Source of the DNA: Climacium dendroides
Lineage: Eukaryota > Streptophyta > Bryopsida > Hypnales > Climaciaceae
Reading direction: 5' to 3'
DNA length: 64,000 nt
Assembly: GCA_950106755.1 (NCBI GenBank)
Contig: OX467085.1
Location: forward strand, 4,666,001-4,730,000
The position numbers were made by a program, and so were the translations under genes. A model generated the notes under the pieces. It saw only the letters and a program-made list of their open reading frames with translations, had not been told where the DNA came from and did not search any database. Shown piece after piece: positions 23,061 to 35,057 of this stretch (position 1 is the stretch's first letter; every line of letters begins with the position of its first letter).

Positions 23061-26000
23061 CTCAAAGAAGGAGATGGCACAGGGCTTGGAGAAGACAATT
23101 ATTACAGCATGTGCAACAAGGCCAGCACCATATTTGCTACTCCAATAGAATGCACCACTTGTATGAAAAGGGATGGATGTCGAAGTAAGCATCATCTACT
23201 TTCTAGGATAGTGACAACTTCCTAGCTCTTCTATGCATTGACCCTTGAAGGATGGGAGTTGGGACCATGGACATCATCCATTTCAATAGCGTGAGAATTG
23301 TTGTTAAAAAAATCCACAAGCAAATGGAAAGTCAAACTAATCATGGAAGATGTGCCTTTCCACACAAAATTTCGAAGATGAATATGATGGTTGCACCTCT
23401 GTGTCACATGAAAAGATTCCCTACCATCCCATGAACACCTAATGTATGTGTGGAAGCATGCTTGTGTCCACTTTCTGGACAACGCACAAAGACTTGCACA
23501 AAGAAGAAACAACATATCTCTGTTGTTATGTGTCTATATTGAAGAAAAGGTCAGCACTAGAAAATTGATATTACACAACTACAAAGTATCACTGTAATGA
23601 CTCATTGAAGCCTAGGAAACAATCCCCACCAAAATCACTCTAGATGACAAGGAACATAGTTGGGAGCACTCCTTACCAACGAGTTGTTTTGGACATAAGT
23701 CATATTGACAGTCATTTGTGTTTGGGGGTGTAATAAGCCATGATTAGACATTTTTTGCCAACATGGCGTATGAGTTGACTATTCTGGGAGTTTTTTAGAC
23801 TTATTCTTTAGCTAGCCATATGAAAGAAAAGAAGTCTACATGGCATGTGACTCTTTGTAAGCTTAGTCATATTCCTAGCTAATGTGGAATAGGATTGCTT
23901 GAAGTCCTAATGTTTGGACTAACATGTTGCATAATTTTGTACTATCATGTTTTTGGCCAATGGAAGATATGGCTTTTGTGAGTTTTGCTTCTTTTTGATG
24001 GGAACAATGACTCCTATAAATCATATTCTTTTGTGGATGTGAAATATGACCCTCCACAATCTTATTCCACAACCATGGTTGATGTGAGTAATGTCTCATT
24101 TTTGCATGATGTGGAAGGGCCCAAGGATTATTAGTACTAATTTAGTCATTGGGCATAGTCATGTTTTGGGTAGTATGGAGTCACATTAATGGCATCACGT
24201 TGCTACAACCAACCATATTTGGGCCTAGATATAGTGTGAAATAAAACTTGAATGGGTTGGAAGTCTAGTTTTAGCTCCAAAAGTCTTGAAAATGAATGAC
24301 AATGATTTTTCTATTTAAGATTTTGTGCAAGGGTACCCGGTGCAATCTTAACTTTTTGTAGTGTTTAGAGCTCTTGGAAATTGGCCTCAAATACACTAAA
24401 TCTTGGAGAAAAAATCACATTGGAAATTCATTTAAAAAAATTGTAGAGTGAATTTTGAGAAGCCCTAAATTGATTGGAGTTATACAAATTAGGCCCATTG
24501 ACCTCATATTGTTTTGGTCACCAACTTTTTAGATTTGACTTGCAAAAAAGACTTCAATTCTCTTTAGCAACTTTAACACTCCCATAGTGGATCATTATAA
24601 TTATTCACTCCATAAGTGATATTGATGTGCTTTCTTTTCCTATGCAATCTCTATCATTTCTAGTTTGAATTTGTATGGTTACAATTTTTTTTAAATTGAT
24701 ACATCTCATCAAAATGTTTGCATTTTGTTCAATTTAGAGCAAATTTCAGAAAATTGAAAACAAGCCTTGGGCATGTAGGGATTAAGGACATACAGTTAAT
24801 CGTTAAACAAACAACCAAAAAAAATTGGATAAGTTCATATGAACTCAATTTTGGGTTGGATGCTCATGAAATTTGGACTCAAGATGTTAACATGTGCCTT
24901 CTAAGTGAGAATGCAATTTTTTCTTTGCAATTGGGTGCCTAGATCCAAAGTTATGCTACCATGAACTTCTCCGGCAACAAAGGCATGGAGTACAAAAGTC
25001 CTCTTTTAGGGCTAAAATTTGGAAGGTGTGTCATACACATGAAAGAAGTTGCAAATGTCAACAAAACAAGCATGTGTAGTGCAAAAATCAGACCCTAGAA
25101 GGATTTAAAGTTTGTTAGACTCATCGGGTAGCTCCAAAAATTAATTTCCTTCTAATTTCAAGCATTTTAATCTTTCAATCTACATAGTCAAATGATCTAA
25201 AAAAAAATTTGTGCATTTCCAAGGCAGTGCAATGTAGATTTTTATGATTGAATTTTGAAGAAAAAACTCTTCTTTTCCAGGGGTTTTCTTGTTGCCCTAA
25301 AAGGTGGCAGTTTTTTTATAAATTCAATCCAAAGTGGCAAAGCATGCCTCCATTCTCTAGGGGTTAACATATCAAGAGCAAACTTTGAAACCTTGGAGAA
25401 TGAACCTATACTATAGACTAGATTGCCTGAAGCATAATTAGGCCCCTAAATCCTAAATTCTTAGTGTAAGGTGGAAGACACCTCATATGTCCTCCAATTC
25501 TAGTTTAGAAATTACCCCCACCAAGTCCCATTGTCCCCTTAGGGGAGACAATGGATTTCGAGTAGGTTTGTATGGCCTGCATTTTGGTAGAACTTTGTGT
25601 AACTTTTTCATAAGATAGAAAAATAATTAGCTCCATGGAAATATAATTTTTTTTAGTGGATGCCCAAGAATAGAGGACATATAACTAGAAAAAGCATTGA
25701 GCGGAACTTGGCATGCAACACCAATAATATTGCAAGAAGTGAAAATCAATCTTTTTTTTTTTTTTTAAATTCCATAAAATATAAAACTCTTGTCTACCTA
25801 CAAAACTTTCATTTCTTTAATTTGGACTACTAATGAGAAAATCATGGAGAATCTTGTATTTTGGATAGTTTTGTTATATTGTTGGAAAATTAGCTCATAG
25901 GATGGAAACATTTCTCCATGCCATTTTTACACTTTCAAGGAAAAAAATTGTTGTGTAAGGTTGCATTTGCTAGTTAAAACAATCTCATCTTTGGGAATAT

Positions 26001-27720
26001 TTTGTTTCAATTGCATCATGGAGTTATGAAGGATTAGATTGTCTTGTGATATTAGACTTGTTTATACTTTTTGAAGAATGAAAATCAAGTTGTGGTTTTT
26101 TGTAAAACCATGTTTCAACACAAAGAATTTCCTTCATAGAGTCTCAACTCCATGTTTCAACACATAACATATTAAATTCAAAGTTTAGAGTGCAAGAGTT
26201 TCCTACAAATGGTGGTCAATGTCACCTAAAATCGCAAACTAAAGTTCATAAAAACATTTTGAACCAACTTTGATTGCTTGTATCTTTGAATGCATCTAGT
26301 CAAGCTTCATGGAATTTATACCACATGATGTTGGATAAGTTGACTATGACTTATGAGATCCTAAAGTTAGATTTTTTTAAATAGAGTTTTTGATTTTTTA
26401 GGCAAGCACCTTGCATGTGGTAGTAAATGGCAAATCCCATTATGAAATAGTAACCATGAATATCAATGGTACATTGTAAACTTGGACATGAAAACCTAGC
26501 AAGAAAACATCACAATCCACTCTAAACTTTGGAAGCTACAGCATATATAAATACTACTACTACATTCTCATGGTTTTGGGAGAAGTAGAAAGTGGAGCTT
26601 TGATGCCAACATCAAAATTATTCAAGTAATTAGGATTTGATGTAATTGTACAATCCAAGTGCCCCAAATGGAGCAAGGATCCTCAAGCAAAGCATCCAAA
26701 GTAAAGTAGTGAAAGTATCTACAAAGGAATTTTGTTTTGTTTGTTTTAGAAAACAAAAGAACAAAAAAAGTAGTGTTTGCAACTAAAAGGAGCTAAAGAG
26801 TAAATCATTCTAAATAGAAAAACAGAACTACCTTTACAATTAAGTTGCCTTACATTAAGAGAGTTGGTCAAGAAGCACATAAAATCAATCAAAAGTTCAG
26901 AAAGTTCAATAGGTCCTATTTGTACACATGGAGGTTTAGGACTTCTAGCTACACTAGTAATGAATTCAATGGTAGTACATTCTTGTACAATACAAATAGA
27001 TGTTAGTGCAATGTGGAGCATTAAAAAACTAGTAGGGGGGAATCTAATTTCACTATTCATTGTAGATCATTTGGCCTCATTGGAATAGTAAATTTCCATT
27101 TTGGCACCCCCAACATACAATATCTCATCTAGCTAGATAGGGTGGCAGTCTCGCAAAATAATGATCCTACTCACAATGAATTCTTGGAATTGATCTATAT
27201 CTTTAAGCTCTATGAGGGAAATTTTCTACAAATACAAGGTGTCATTTACCTAGATGTCTTATCTATAATCATATCTACATTGATTCTTACTTTGTTTATT
27301 TCATCAAAGTTTATTGTGATATTTCATATCTATGGATCAATACCTCTCCATATCATGCCATGCATTGTTTGGATAGAAAATATAAGTGCCTCTTGGGTTT
27401 TTACATTCTTTCCAATGAAATTTCAATCCATTTGTGCCCCCCACCTTCCTCCAAAAAGGATGTCCCCCTTGGGTTTTAGAAAGTAGAGATGTTGCAATCA
27501 ATGCTATCAAAGATTTAGAAATCTCATCCACATATTCTTACCATAGTGAAGTCTTTAGTATTGTAGGGTTAGATATGCCAAAATGAATCACATTTGGCAA
27601 AGACATCCTTGTGCCTTTGTCTCAAAGAGTTATGTGAGTGTGGTTCTAGAGGGAAAACATTGAATTTTTTTTTGCTACAATGGATGAAATTTGTAGAGTT
27701 TGAATTCATATGTATAATCC
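23061..27720. other. Long AT-rich stretch, nothing recognised
   Basis: About 4.6 kb without an identifiable gene. A few 70-114-codon frames (for example about 27,142-27,486 plus) show no domain. Composition suggests old decayed repeats. Confidence 0.45.
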
Positions 27721-28760
27721 AAGGCTCCAATGAACTCAAAGAGCTGTGGAAGATAAATTAACAAAACTGGAAATAGGAGGTCAATTGTTCCTTTGCAAGT
27801 ATGTGTAGATCCTGTTGAGGGTCAGGTAGGCAAGTGACCACCAAGGTCCTTGATCAAGCATGTATGAATTGTGCAAATGCCATTAAAAAATTAGAAGCAT
27901 AGCAACACACTTTCATCCCCATGAGAACTCGCCATGTCATGATTTCAGTTGCATTGCACATTTTATATTTTGATACAACCTTAACCTAGTGTAACTTGGA
28001 TTCTCAACTTCTACCTTGCATACCTTACAACTTGACTAGATTTTAGAACATGTGTGCAAAACGAAGCAAATGTAAAGGGTATATTGAAAACATCAATCAT
28101 AAACCTAAATGCTCCATATTTGTATGAAGTAAGGATGTACTTTAGATGCTGAAATATTGCATGGACATGTTTCTATAGTAGTAGGCCTTGAAGGGGTTAA
28201 AATCCTTAAGTTTGGTAATTTTGTACTTCATATTTTACGCATTCCAAAGCTGGAAGCAAAAATGTAGCATCTAATTTGTTTCTGCCACCACCTCTATTGC
28301 CTAGGGAACATGAAATTCATAGCTAATAGTTTAAGGTTTGGAATTCAATGGTTTGCCTTTTTAGGAATAGGCATGGATTTGTACACTTTTCACAAAATAA
28401 TTTAACTTTAAAAATATTATTTTTTATGAGTTCATGTGACATTGATATCAATAAATTTCTTAGTATAGCTCTTGTAATGTCTATTTGAATGAATGAAACA
28501 ATGCATTACATATAGGTTGGAAGGAACATAATCCCATTGTTCCATCCTAAGAACACTTGTAAGAAAATTCTAAATCATGAAGGCAATGTACTCTACAAAA
28601 GTTCTTATAAATTCCCAATTAGGCACTTGAATTGTGGAGGGAGTAAATATGAAACAAAAAAGTGATTGTACAAAAATGAATCCATGTCAATTGTAAAAGC
28701 ACTCAAATATAAGGAAAATATTTGTGCCATTCCATGGCCTATAGTTATGTACTTTATCTT

Positions 28761-28790
28761 CTACAATGGAATTCTATTCCATTTGTTTTA
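28761..28790 (+). repeat. Retroposon 3' tail with hairpin
   Basis: AATGGAAT TCT ATTCCATT forms an 8-bp stem and is followed by TGTTTTAAAAG. It belongs to the same hairpin-plus-A-tail family as the elements at 31.4, 33.2, 49.5, 50.9 and 52.9 kb. The 5' extent and target duplication were not resolved. Confidence 0.4.
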
Positions 28791-31430
28791 AAAGTAGATG
28801 CTAAGTCTTTCAAAAAAAGAAAAAGAAAAAAAGAAAAAAAGAAAACAACAAACCAAGCCAGAAAACGGCAAATGAAAAAACTAGTGGCATGTGGTTATTC
28901 AGTGAAATGGGTGGCATTATATATATATGGTAGCAGCCTTATAAAGCATCCATTTAAGCAAAAGAATAGTTGCGTGGACAAATTTATGGATTAAAACCTC
29001 ATTTTCAATATTTTGGGTGCAAAGAGAAATGGAGAATGTTTATTGGCAACCAAAATCCAAATTTTCTAAGTCAAAATGAATTAATGGTGTTTTAAGGAAG
29101 TGATATGAGGGTAGGTCTCTATTAATGTTTATAGGCAACAATATTTGTGAAAAGAATAACGGTTGTAAATAGAGCAATTCAATCAAAAAATTCATTAATG
29201 CAAAGGTGAGTATTGTTTGTAAAAAATCTTAATGCTTTCACTTCAATAAAAAATGGAGTGATGGTCATGCAAGTTGTGTTCATTGTTCACTTGTACTTCT
29301 AAATCATTGTCCACCCTCCAAGGCTTTTTTTTTTCATTTTTCACAAAAAGCCACAGTGGCGATATTAAATGTTATAGTGGTGCTCCAAATTACAACATTC
29401 ATCCATATATTGGATGTATAATGTACTTTTCATCCAAAATCTGGTGATTTCATTTAATTTTTTTTCTCAATTTGAAGTTGTCTGGCGATTTCATCCAAGT
29501 TTTTTTACTTCATTTTTGGCGATTTTTAGCCAAATTATTTTTTCTAGTGCAATCTAGCACCAAAAAGCCTAAAAAAAAAAGCCCTACCACCCTCTACACT
29601 TACAAATACTCATATTTTACATTGAAGCAATTAATAACACACTTCTCAAGAAAAAAACAATGTCAGCATGAGCCCCAATCACTTCTCGAACTTCTTAAAG
29701 TCATGCAAGTCCAAACACATTTCTCCATGAAAACAAACTTTCTTCTGTTATAGAAATTTACTTGTTTGTACTATTTTCAGGGAGTCTACTAATAAGTGGT
29801 TCCAAAAGATCATGTGATTATTGAACCTCCTACCATAACTTAGTGCATCTTTGGAATGAAGAAGAGGTGGACTTTTATTTATCATTTTAAAAATAATAAC
29901 CGCTTTAAGGATTGTGGTTGGACTAGTGTGGTACAACAACCAAAGCAATCTCATGTTAAAGGTTTGGAATTTCTACACATTAGATATTCCCATCAAGAAC
30001 AAGTAGAAGGCCCCACCTCCCCACCCACCCTTCTTGTAGTAGAACATTAAATTGTGCCTATGAAGCTCAATCCCACATGTTGGATTATCCCTAGGGAAAA
30101 CATTGGAATTTTTTATTTTTTGCCCAAATTTGTTTTGGAAATTTTGAAATCATATTTGCAATTAGAGACCCCAAATTATCAAGGACAGGCATGAATTTAC
30201 CTATGTGACAGCCCAAATCTAGGGGGACTATTTTTATACTTTTGCCTTCCAAACCTCCAAACTTACCCTGTCGGGCCTAGCTTCATAGGTAGGATTTCAC
30301 ATTTTTCCTTCCTAAATGCGAGTATAGGGATAGGGCTTCCATTAGGGTATTGTCAAGATGGGAAGTTGAACCCAAAACCTTGTGGATTTTATAGAAAAAA
30401 CCTATAAACTATTACTTGAAAACAAGTTTGTGTCTAGGTGCCCATGGTCTTTACATAGTACACATTCAATGGTTGTAGTAAAGGCCTACGGTTATGTGGG
30501 CTTAGGGCACACATTCCAAGTGCAAAATAATGGTTTCATTTGTGCCACAAAAAACAAAACAAAACAAACTACACGAGGGTGAAGTAATGTCCAACTACTT
30601 CAAAGAGCATTGAAGATTCTCTTCAAAATATCATGGTAGTAGTTATGACTCAGTGGACCTTTGACTGTGCTATGAGTCTTTCCATGGGGCCAATACTATT
30701 TAAAAAGTATGGGCTCATTAATCCTTAAATGACACATAAGCCATTCTGTAGTCCATGAATGAGAGGGAATCTCTTAGTGTAGGATAGAAACACACGATTT
30801 CATCCTCATAATTAGGAATGGACAAGGGACATGTTCTATAGTGCTTTGACTTCCAATGCTTACTTTTTTATTTTTTTATTTCAATTATTCACACGATTTC
30901 AAAAAATCATGATTTCCAAGGTCACTCCCATGGCATTTAAGGGTGAACAAAAGATGCCAAACCTCATAAATTCCTCATTTGGTGCCCATGTTTAGGATTC
31001 AGGTTGTGAAATTAAGGCTGCCTTTAGCCATTAGCTAGGGTAGTTTCAAATCACCGTAGACCAATAAGACCATAGGGGCAAGCTCTTACACATTAGCAAA
31101 CACTTGGAAATGCAAAGCCTAAATTGAAGCTTGTGTTGTAGACTCCAAGATTGTCTGCTATAGGGTGGCATCTATGTAAGAGTTGGCACTGTTCCTCTAG
31201 TCCAATGCTATTGGACAGCATTAGTGCACCATCAATAATCAGGGTAGGTGGAATCAATGAGAATTTTTTGTTTTTGTTTTTTTACACAAATTAAGGGTAA
31301 TGAATAGTTTGACATGTTTTGTTTTTGTTTGCTTTTTGGCACAAATGAAATAGTTTGACATGTTGAAGACCACTTACAGCTAGTTGTTTTTTTAAGGAGC
31401 CAAGGACTTAACATTTAAGATGAACAAATC

Positions 31431-31516
31431 TTCTGCCAGAGCCACTTGTGGCTGGCAGCCTTGTACTTTTACCCTTGCAATGAAATTCTTTTCATTTGTG
31501 TCAAAAAAAAAAAAAT
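31431..31516 (+). mobile_element. 5'-truncated retroposon with target-site duplication
   Basis: An 86-bp insert ends in the hairpin AATGAAA..TTTCATT followed by GTGTC and a 13-base A run. It is flanked by perfect 12-bp direct repeats GATGAACAAATC (31,419-31,430 and 31,517-31,528). The paralogous position near 51,398 (family B copy 2) reads ACATTTAAAATTAACAAATC with no insert, so the empty site is visible. Confidence 0.85.
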
Positions 31517-31630
31517 GATGAACAAATCAACAACAAATGTGAGGAAAGGATTCATGGCAATCATGTCAACAAGTGCCATCTAGTGGAATTCCGTCGAATG
31601 TGGAGCATGACAACTGTCTTTGGCAACAGC

Positions 31631-32380
31631 TAACCTTAACCCAGAAGCGCCAAGAGAGCCATTTTGTGGCTTTTGGATGATCTGCACAAATCTTTACACC
31701 CTATTGAAGTATTTTTTCATCCAAGCTTTTTTCCCTATTACCTTCCATGGTGGTTACAAAGAGTTTCCAATTGAGTTAGTAGTCTTGTTAGTGTTTGTCT
31801 TCACATAAATTAGAAATAATGAAAAAAAACAAAAAATATGCCATTTTAGTGTATTTTGGGAAGTTGCTACTCCTTGCTCTAAATCTGAAATTTCTCCACA
31901 AAAATGATATTTTTTGAGTTTGAGCCCAACTAAGAATATGAAGTTCATGTACTCTAGTTTCTACTCCAATTTGAATTTTTGAAAAATTCTTAAAATTCAA
32001 TTTTTTATTGCAATTTGAACTTTGCATGTATTTTCAATGTTTGTTAAACTCTAATTATAGAATTGACACGGAAATCAAGATTACACCATGATGTTTGTCA
32101 TTGTGATATGCACACATAATGAAATTTTCAGAATTTTTGGACTAATTTTCCATTTGATGTGATTTTTATTCACTTTTTCTTTAAAAAATCTTTATAAACT
32201 CAATTTTCATCAAAATAATCTGAAATTTTTGTGAAGTGAAGAAGACATGTAATTTCATCTTTGAAAAATAAGTATAAAATTTTTCATACCTTTCTAGTTG
32301 CTCAACGGTAATAGATTAAGTGATGGACAGTGAGCTTGAAATCGATGGTTATAGGTCCATCCTTTATGGGTTAACCTCTA
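31631..32380. other. AT-rich spacer
   Basis: No gene recognised. Around 32,290-32,360, TTCTAGTTGCTCAACGGTAA vaguely resembles a tRNA/SINE A-box, but no convincing B-box or tRNA fold follows. Confidence 0.35.
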
Positions 32381-32766
32381 AAGGACCAAGCGGTTAGTTT
32401 GCGAAAGGCTAAGGTAGGACCACCTGTTGCTTGTTTTCAAAGTTGGGACTAAAAGTTCATAATACATGTTCCAAAGTTATGGGCAAGATAGTAGGAAGCA
32501 ATGAGTGAAAATGTAGTTTTTTGAGCGATTGAAATTAGAAGAGTCTACATATTAGCAATGGATCCAACACACTTTTTGCCTATCAAAATTCATGGTAATT
32601 TCAAATCAAGTGACAAACTCCTCAATTTTTTTTGCAATGCTCATCATTTTTATCAATGCACCTTTGAAAATATTTGCCATGCCTTGCAATACTTGAGATG
32701 TGTCCAAAATTGCTTATTTGGTTGGTTATGGGTGGTTCTACCTTAGTCTGGATAGGGTTCCTTTTT

Positions 32767-32806
32767 ATCAATGGAATTGTCCATTCATTTCAAAAAAGAA
32801 AAATAG
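32767..32806 (+). repeat. Retroposon 3' tail with hairpin
   Basis: ATCAATGGAATTGTCCATTC followed by an A-rich tail, with stem AATGGA/TCCATT. It lies inside the otherwise unmatched part of family A copy 3, so it is likely the end of an insertion. Target duplication was not resolved. Confidence 0.45.
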
Positions 32807-33151
32807 AAAATAGTTTTTTCTCCTTAAACGGCTCAAAACTCCCATTTGTGATACTAATACCTAATTTCCTAAAAAAAAGAAAACATTCTTTAGCATACTT
32901 TACATGGAACTACAATATCTAGTAATAAGCTTGTTCAAAAAGAGGTGGAAAGAATGGCAAAGGTTTTCAACATGCAGTTTGCAAGATATTAGTGGTCAAA
33001 TTGACAATAGCCATTTTTTTAACACTGCAAAGAATAAGGTAGTTGCACTTCTCAAGGTCACATTTGGATGAAAAAATGCCCTAGTTAGTGTTGTTTCTTT
33101 GGATTCATGTTCCAAGTCAAGTTGTCTACATGCTTGAAAATTCCAAATCAT

Positions 33152-33447
33152 ACATCCAAAGGTAGGAGCTTTTAACTAAGCTTGAAGGGTCTTTGGCTTG
33201 GTGGATTGGTAGTTCCATTTGGCATTGTAGGGGTACATTTTGTCCTATCTTATTGAGTTCTCTCCTCCTTCCATGCTTTATTCTTCATCCTTCTTTTGCC
33301 TTTTAGGATAATAAATAAATAAATAAATTTAAAAATGAGTGCTCAAAAATTGATATGGTTGTAGAAAATTGAAATATTGTTGTCAAGATTCTTTGTACTG
33401 TATCCCTTATCAATGGAAATTGTCTATGAGTTCCCCTCAGAAAAAAC
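33152..33447 (+). mobile_element. ~296-bp SINE/LINE-like retroposon inside family A copy 3
   Basis: Flanked by perfect 10-bp direct repeats TCCAAATCAT (33,142-33,151 and 33,448-33,457). Removing the insert restores the family A sequence ('gcttgaaaattccaaatcat' running into 'ttagaattgtacaac'), as seen uninterrupted at about 58,780-58,820. The 3' end shows TATCAATGGAAATTG, then TCTATGAG and an A-rich tail, like the insert at 49.5 kb. A (AAAT)n tract lies inside at about 33,311-33,327. It is the longest member of the family in this window. No reading frame or clear tRNA-like head was found. Confidence 0.8.
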
Positions 33448-34159
33448 TCCAAATCATTTAGAATTGTACAACATACAAGACTAGAAAATAGGAAGTAGAA
33501 AGAAGTAGCCCATGGTTGAAAATACTAAATTCTTAAGAATTTAGTTCTCAAATTGATAAATGTCAATCCCATGATTACATTAATGTTGTAATAAACAATC
33601 CATACCCAATGATTTCTTAAATTTTTTTCAAAAAAAAATTGAAAATGGAATTCAATGATGAATTTCAAAGTTCATTTTAGAATACTCAGTGAGTCCATGA
33701 CTACTTGCAAACCAAAAAAACTCCTATCTTTTGAATCATTGATCAAAATGGATTGATTCAAAGTTTTTTATCCATACATAAACCTAGGAATCCATTTTGA
33801 ATTTTTATTTCTAAAAATAATTATTCTTTCAGATAAGCCCAATTGCCCAAGTTGAAAAAGAAACAATATACAATGCAATAGTTTTTTTAACCATGTAGTC
33901 AAAAGTTATGAAACTTGGAGGGCACAGAGATATTTCTTATTTGCATATTGTATAGAAATTTCAAAGACAAATGATAAAGTCTCTAGCCACATGTATGTGC
34001 CTAAAATGTCTAGGTTGCCAAAAAAGGCACCTTAGACCTTCTAGGGTTCATGGCTAGGTCTACAATGACCCTAGCATGCACTTGCAATTAGACCAGAAAT
34101 GGCATCACACACATATAGCATTGGACATAAGCAAGCAATGCTATATTACATTTTTTTTT

Positions 34160-34620
34160 ATCACCTTAAACATTCATTAACCTTTCTTCTTAGTTCACAC
34201 TTCATGTATGAAAAGTGTGCACTTTTGGAGATAATAACGAAATTGCACAAGTTTGCAACAATTGACTTCAATGGTAGTGCAAGTTGTATTTTAGAGCTAT
34301 GGAGACCAACATGGAATGCAATCTACTTCAAAAGAATGTAGTCTAAACAAACCATATTTCAATCAAAAGTGGGGAAGAATACAAAGATGTAAGGAAAGTT
34401 GCACAATTGCTTAGGGTTTGGATTGTTTGGTATCAACTTTTAAATTGGGTGGTCCATCAGGGACAATGTGAAGTGTGATTGTCTAATCCAATTATGTCAT
34501 GCCATTTAAATATGAGCTAATAGATGAGAATTAGGGACCTCATTGATGCGATTCATGAGAGTCAATTCAGAGGCGTCAATTTCGTCAACAACAACCCCTC
34601 CTCCCCAAGAGGTTTGTCTT
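34160..34620 (+). repeat. Family D copy 1
   Basis: Direct-repeat partner of 53,925-54,350. Shared blocks include 'attgacttcaatggtagtgc', 'aagttgtattttagagct.t', 'gaccaacat', 'tctaaacaaacca' and 'atcaaaagt.gg'. Noncoding. A retroposon-like hairpin (CAATGGAATTTATCCACAC, 34,629 on) with an A-rich tail follows it. Confidence 0.6.
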
Positions 34621-35057
34621 TTGTTTTGCAATGGAATTTATCCACACATTTTTCAAAAAGAAACAAAAAATGAGGTAAGAACTTGAATGAAATGAACTCC
34701 TTAGATGATTTATCTTATATGCAAGCAGGAACATGTCTATGAGTGGAATCTCACAAGCAATTGTTTGTTATGTACACGGCACAAATGCAAAGAAGTCAGG
34801 CTAGTTGAAGAAAACAAACATACAATGAAGTGGATTATTAAAAGTACCTCAAGGGCCGCATAATTGGAACTAGACATACTCATAGCAAAAAGCCAATGGT
34901 ACATGTCAACCTCCACATTCCATTATGAAAATCAAACCCAATGTAATATAGACTTCCTTCATAGAACTAGATCCAAAGTGAACTCTTTAATTATAATTTG
35001 TCACACTTACTTAGGCCTCTATTTGAGCTCTTGATGTCCACTTCAAAACTAGTGTCT

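Larger units (their letters stand above)
27720..31630 (+). repeat. Family B copy 1 (segmental repeat)
   Basis: Colinear with 45,970-51,480 over many blocks. Examples are 'gaccaccaaggt', 'gcaaaaatgtagcatc.aatt', 'ggtttggaattcaatggttt', 'caaccaaagcaatctcatgt', 'cacacattccaa.tgca' with 'aataatggtttcatttgtgcc', and 'gcaaacacttggaaatgc'. Compared with copy 2 it lacks ~1.5-kb and ~0.6-kb insertions and also ~340 bp around 31,230. It carries its own small retroposon at 31,431-31,516. No protein is encoded, so this is either an ancient duplication or two copies of a large, decayed element. Confidence 0.75.
32380..34040 (-). mobile_element. Family A copy 3, interrupted by later insertions
   Basis: Inverted relative to copy 1. 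The TTAACCTCTAAAGG terminus is at about 32,381. 'gttgtctacatgcttgaaaa', 'agaattgtacaacatac', 'aataaacaatccatacccaa' and 'ggttgccaaaaaaggcac' follow in the expected reverse order. It is split by a retroposon at 33,152-33,447 and probably by another whose tail is at about 32,767-32,806. Confidence 0.6.

Noticed and set aside
22213..23188. Plus-strand frames of 108 and 113 codons opposite the 21.9-23.1 kb pseudogene
   Set aside because: They are antisense to the segment that matches the 714-codon ORF and show no family resemblance of their own.
28805..28850. Lys-rich segment in the frame at 28,722-28,994 as a nuclear-localised small protein
   Set aside because: It is an A-rich tail following a retroposon hairpin, translated by chance.
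32286..32430. Possible tRNA or tRNA-derived SINE head
   Set aside because: The A-box-like stretch is not followed by a good B-box, and no cloverleaf can be drawn.
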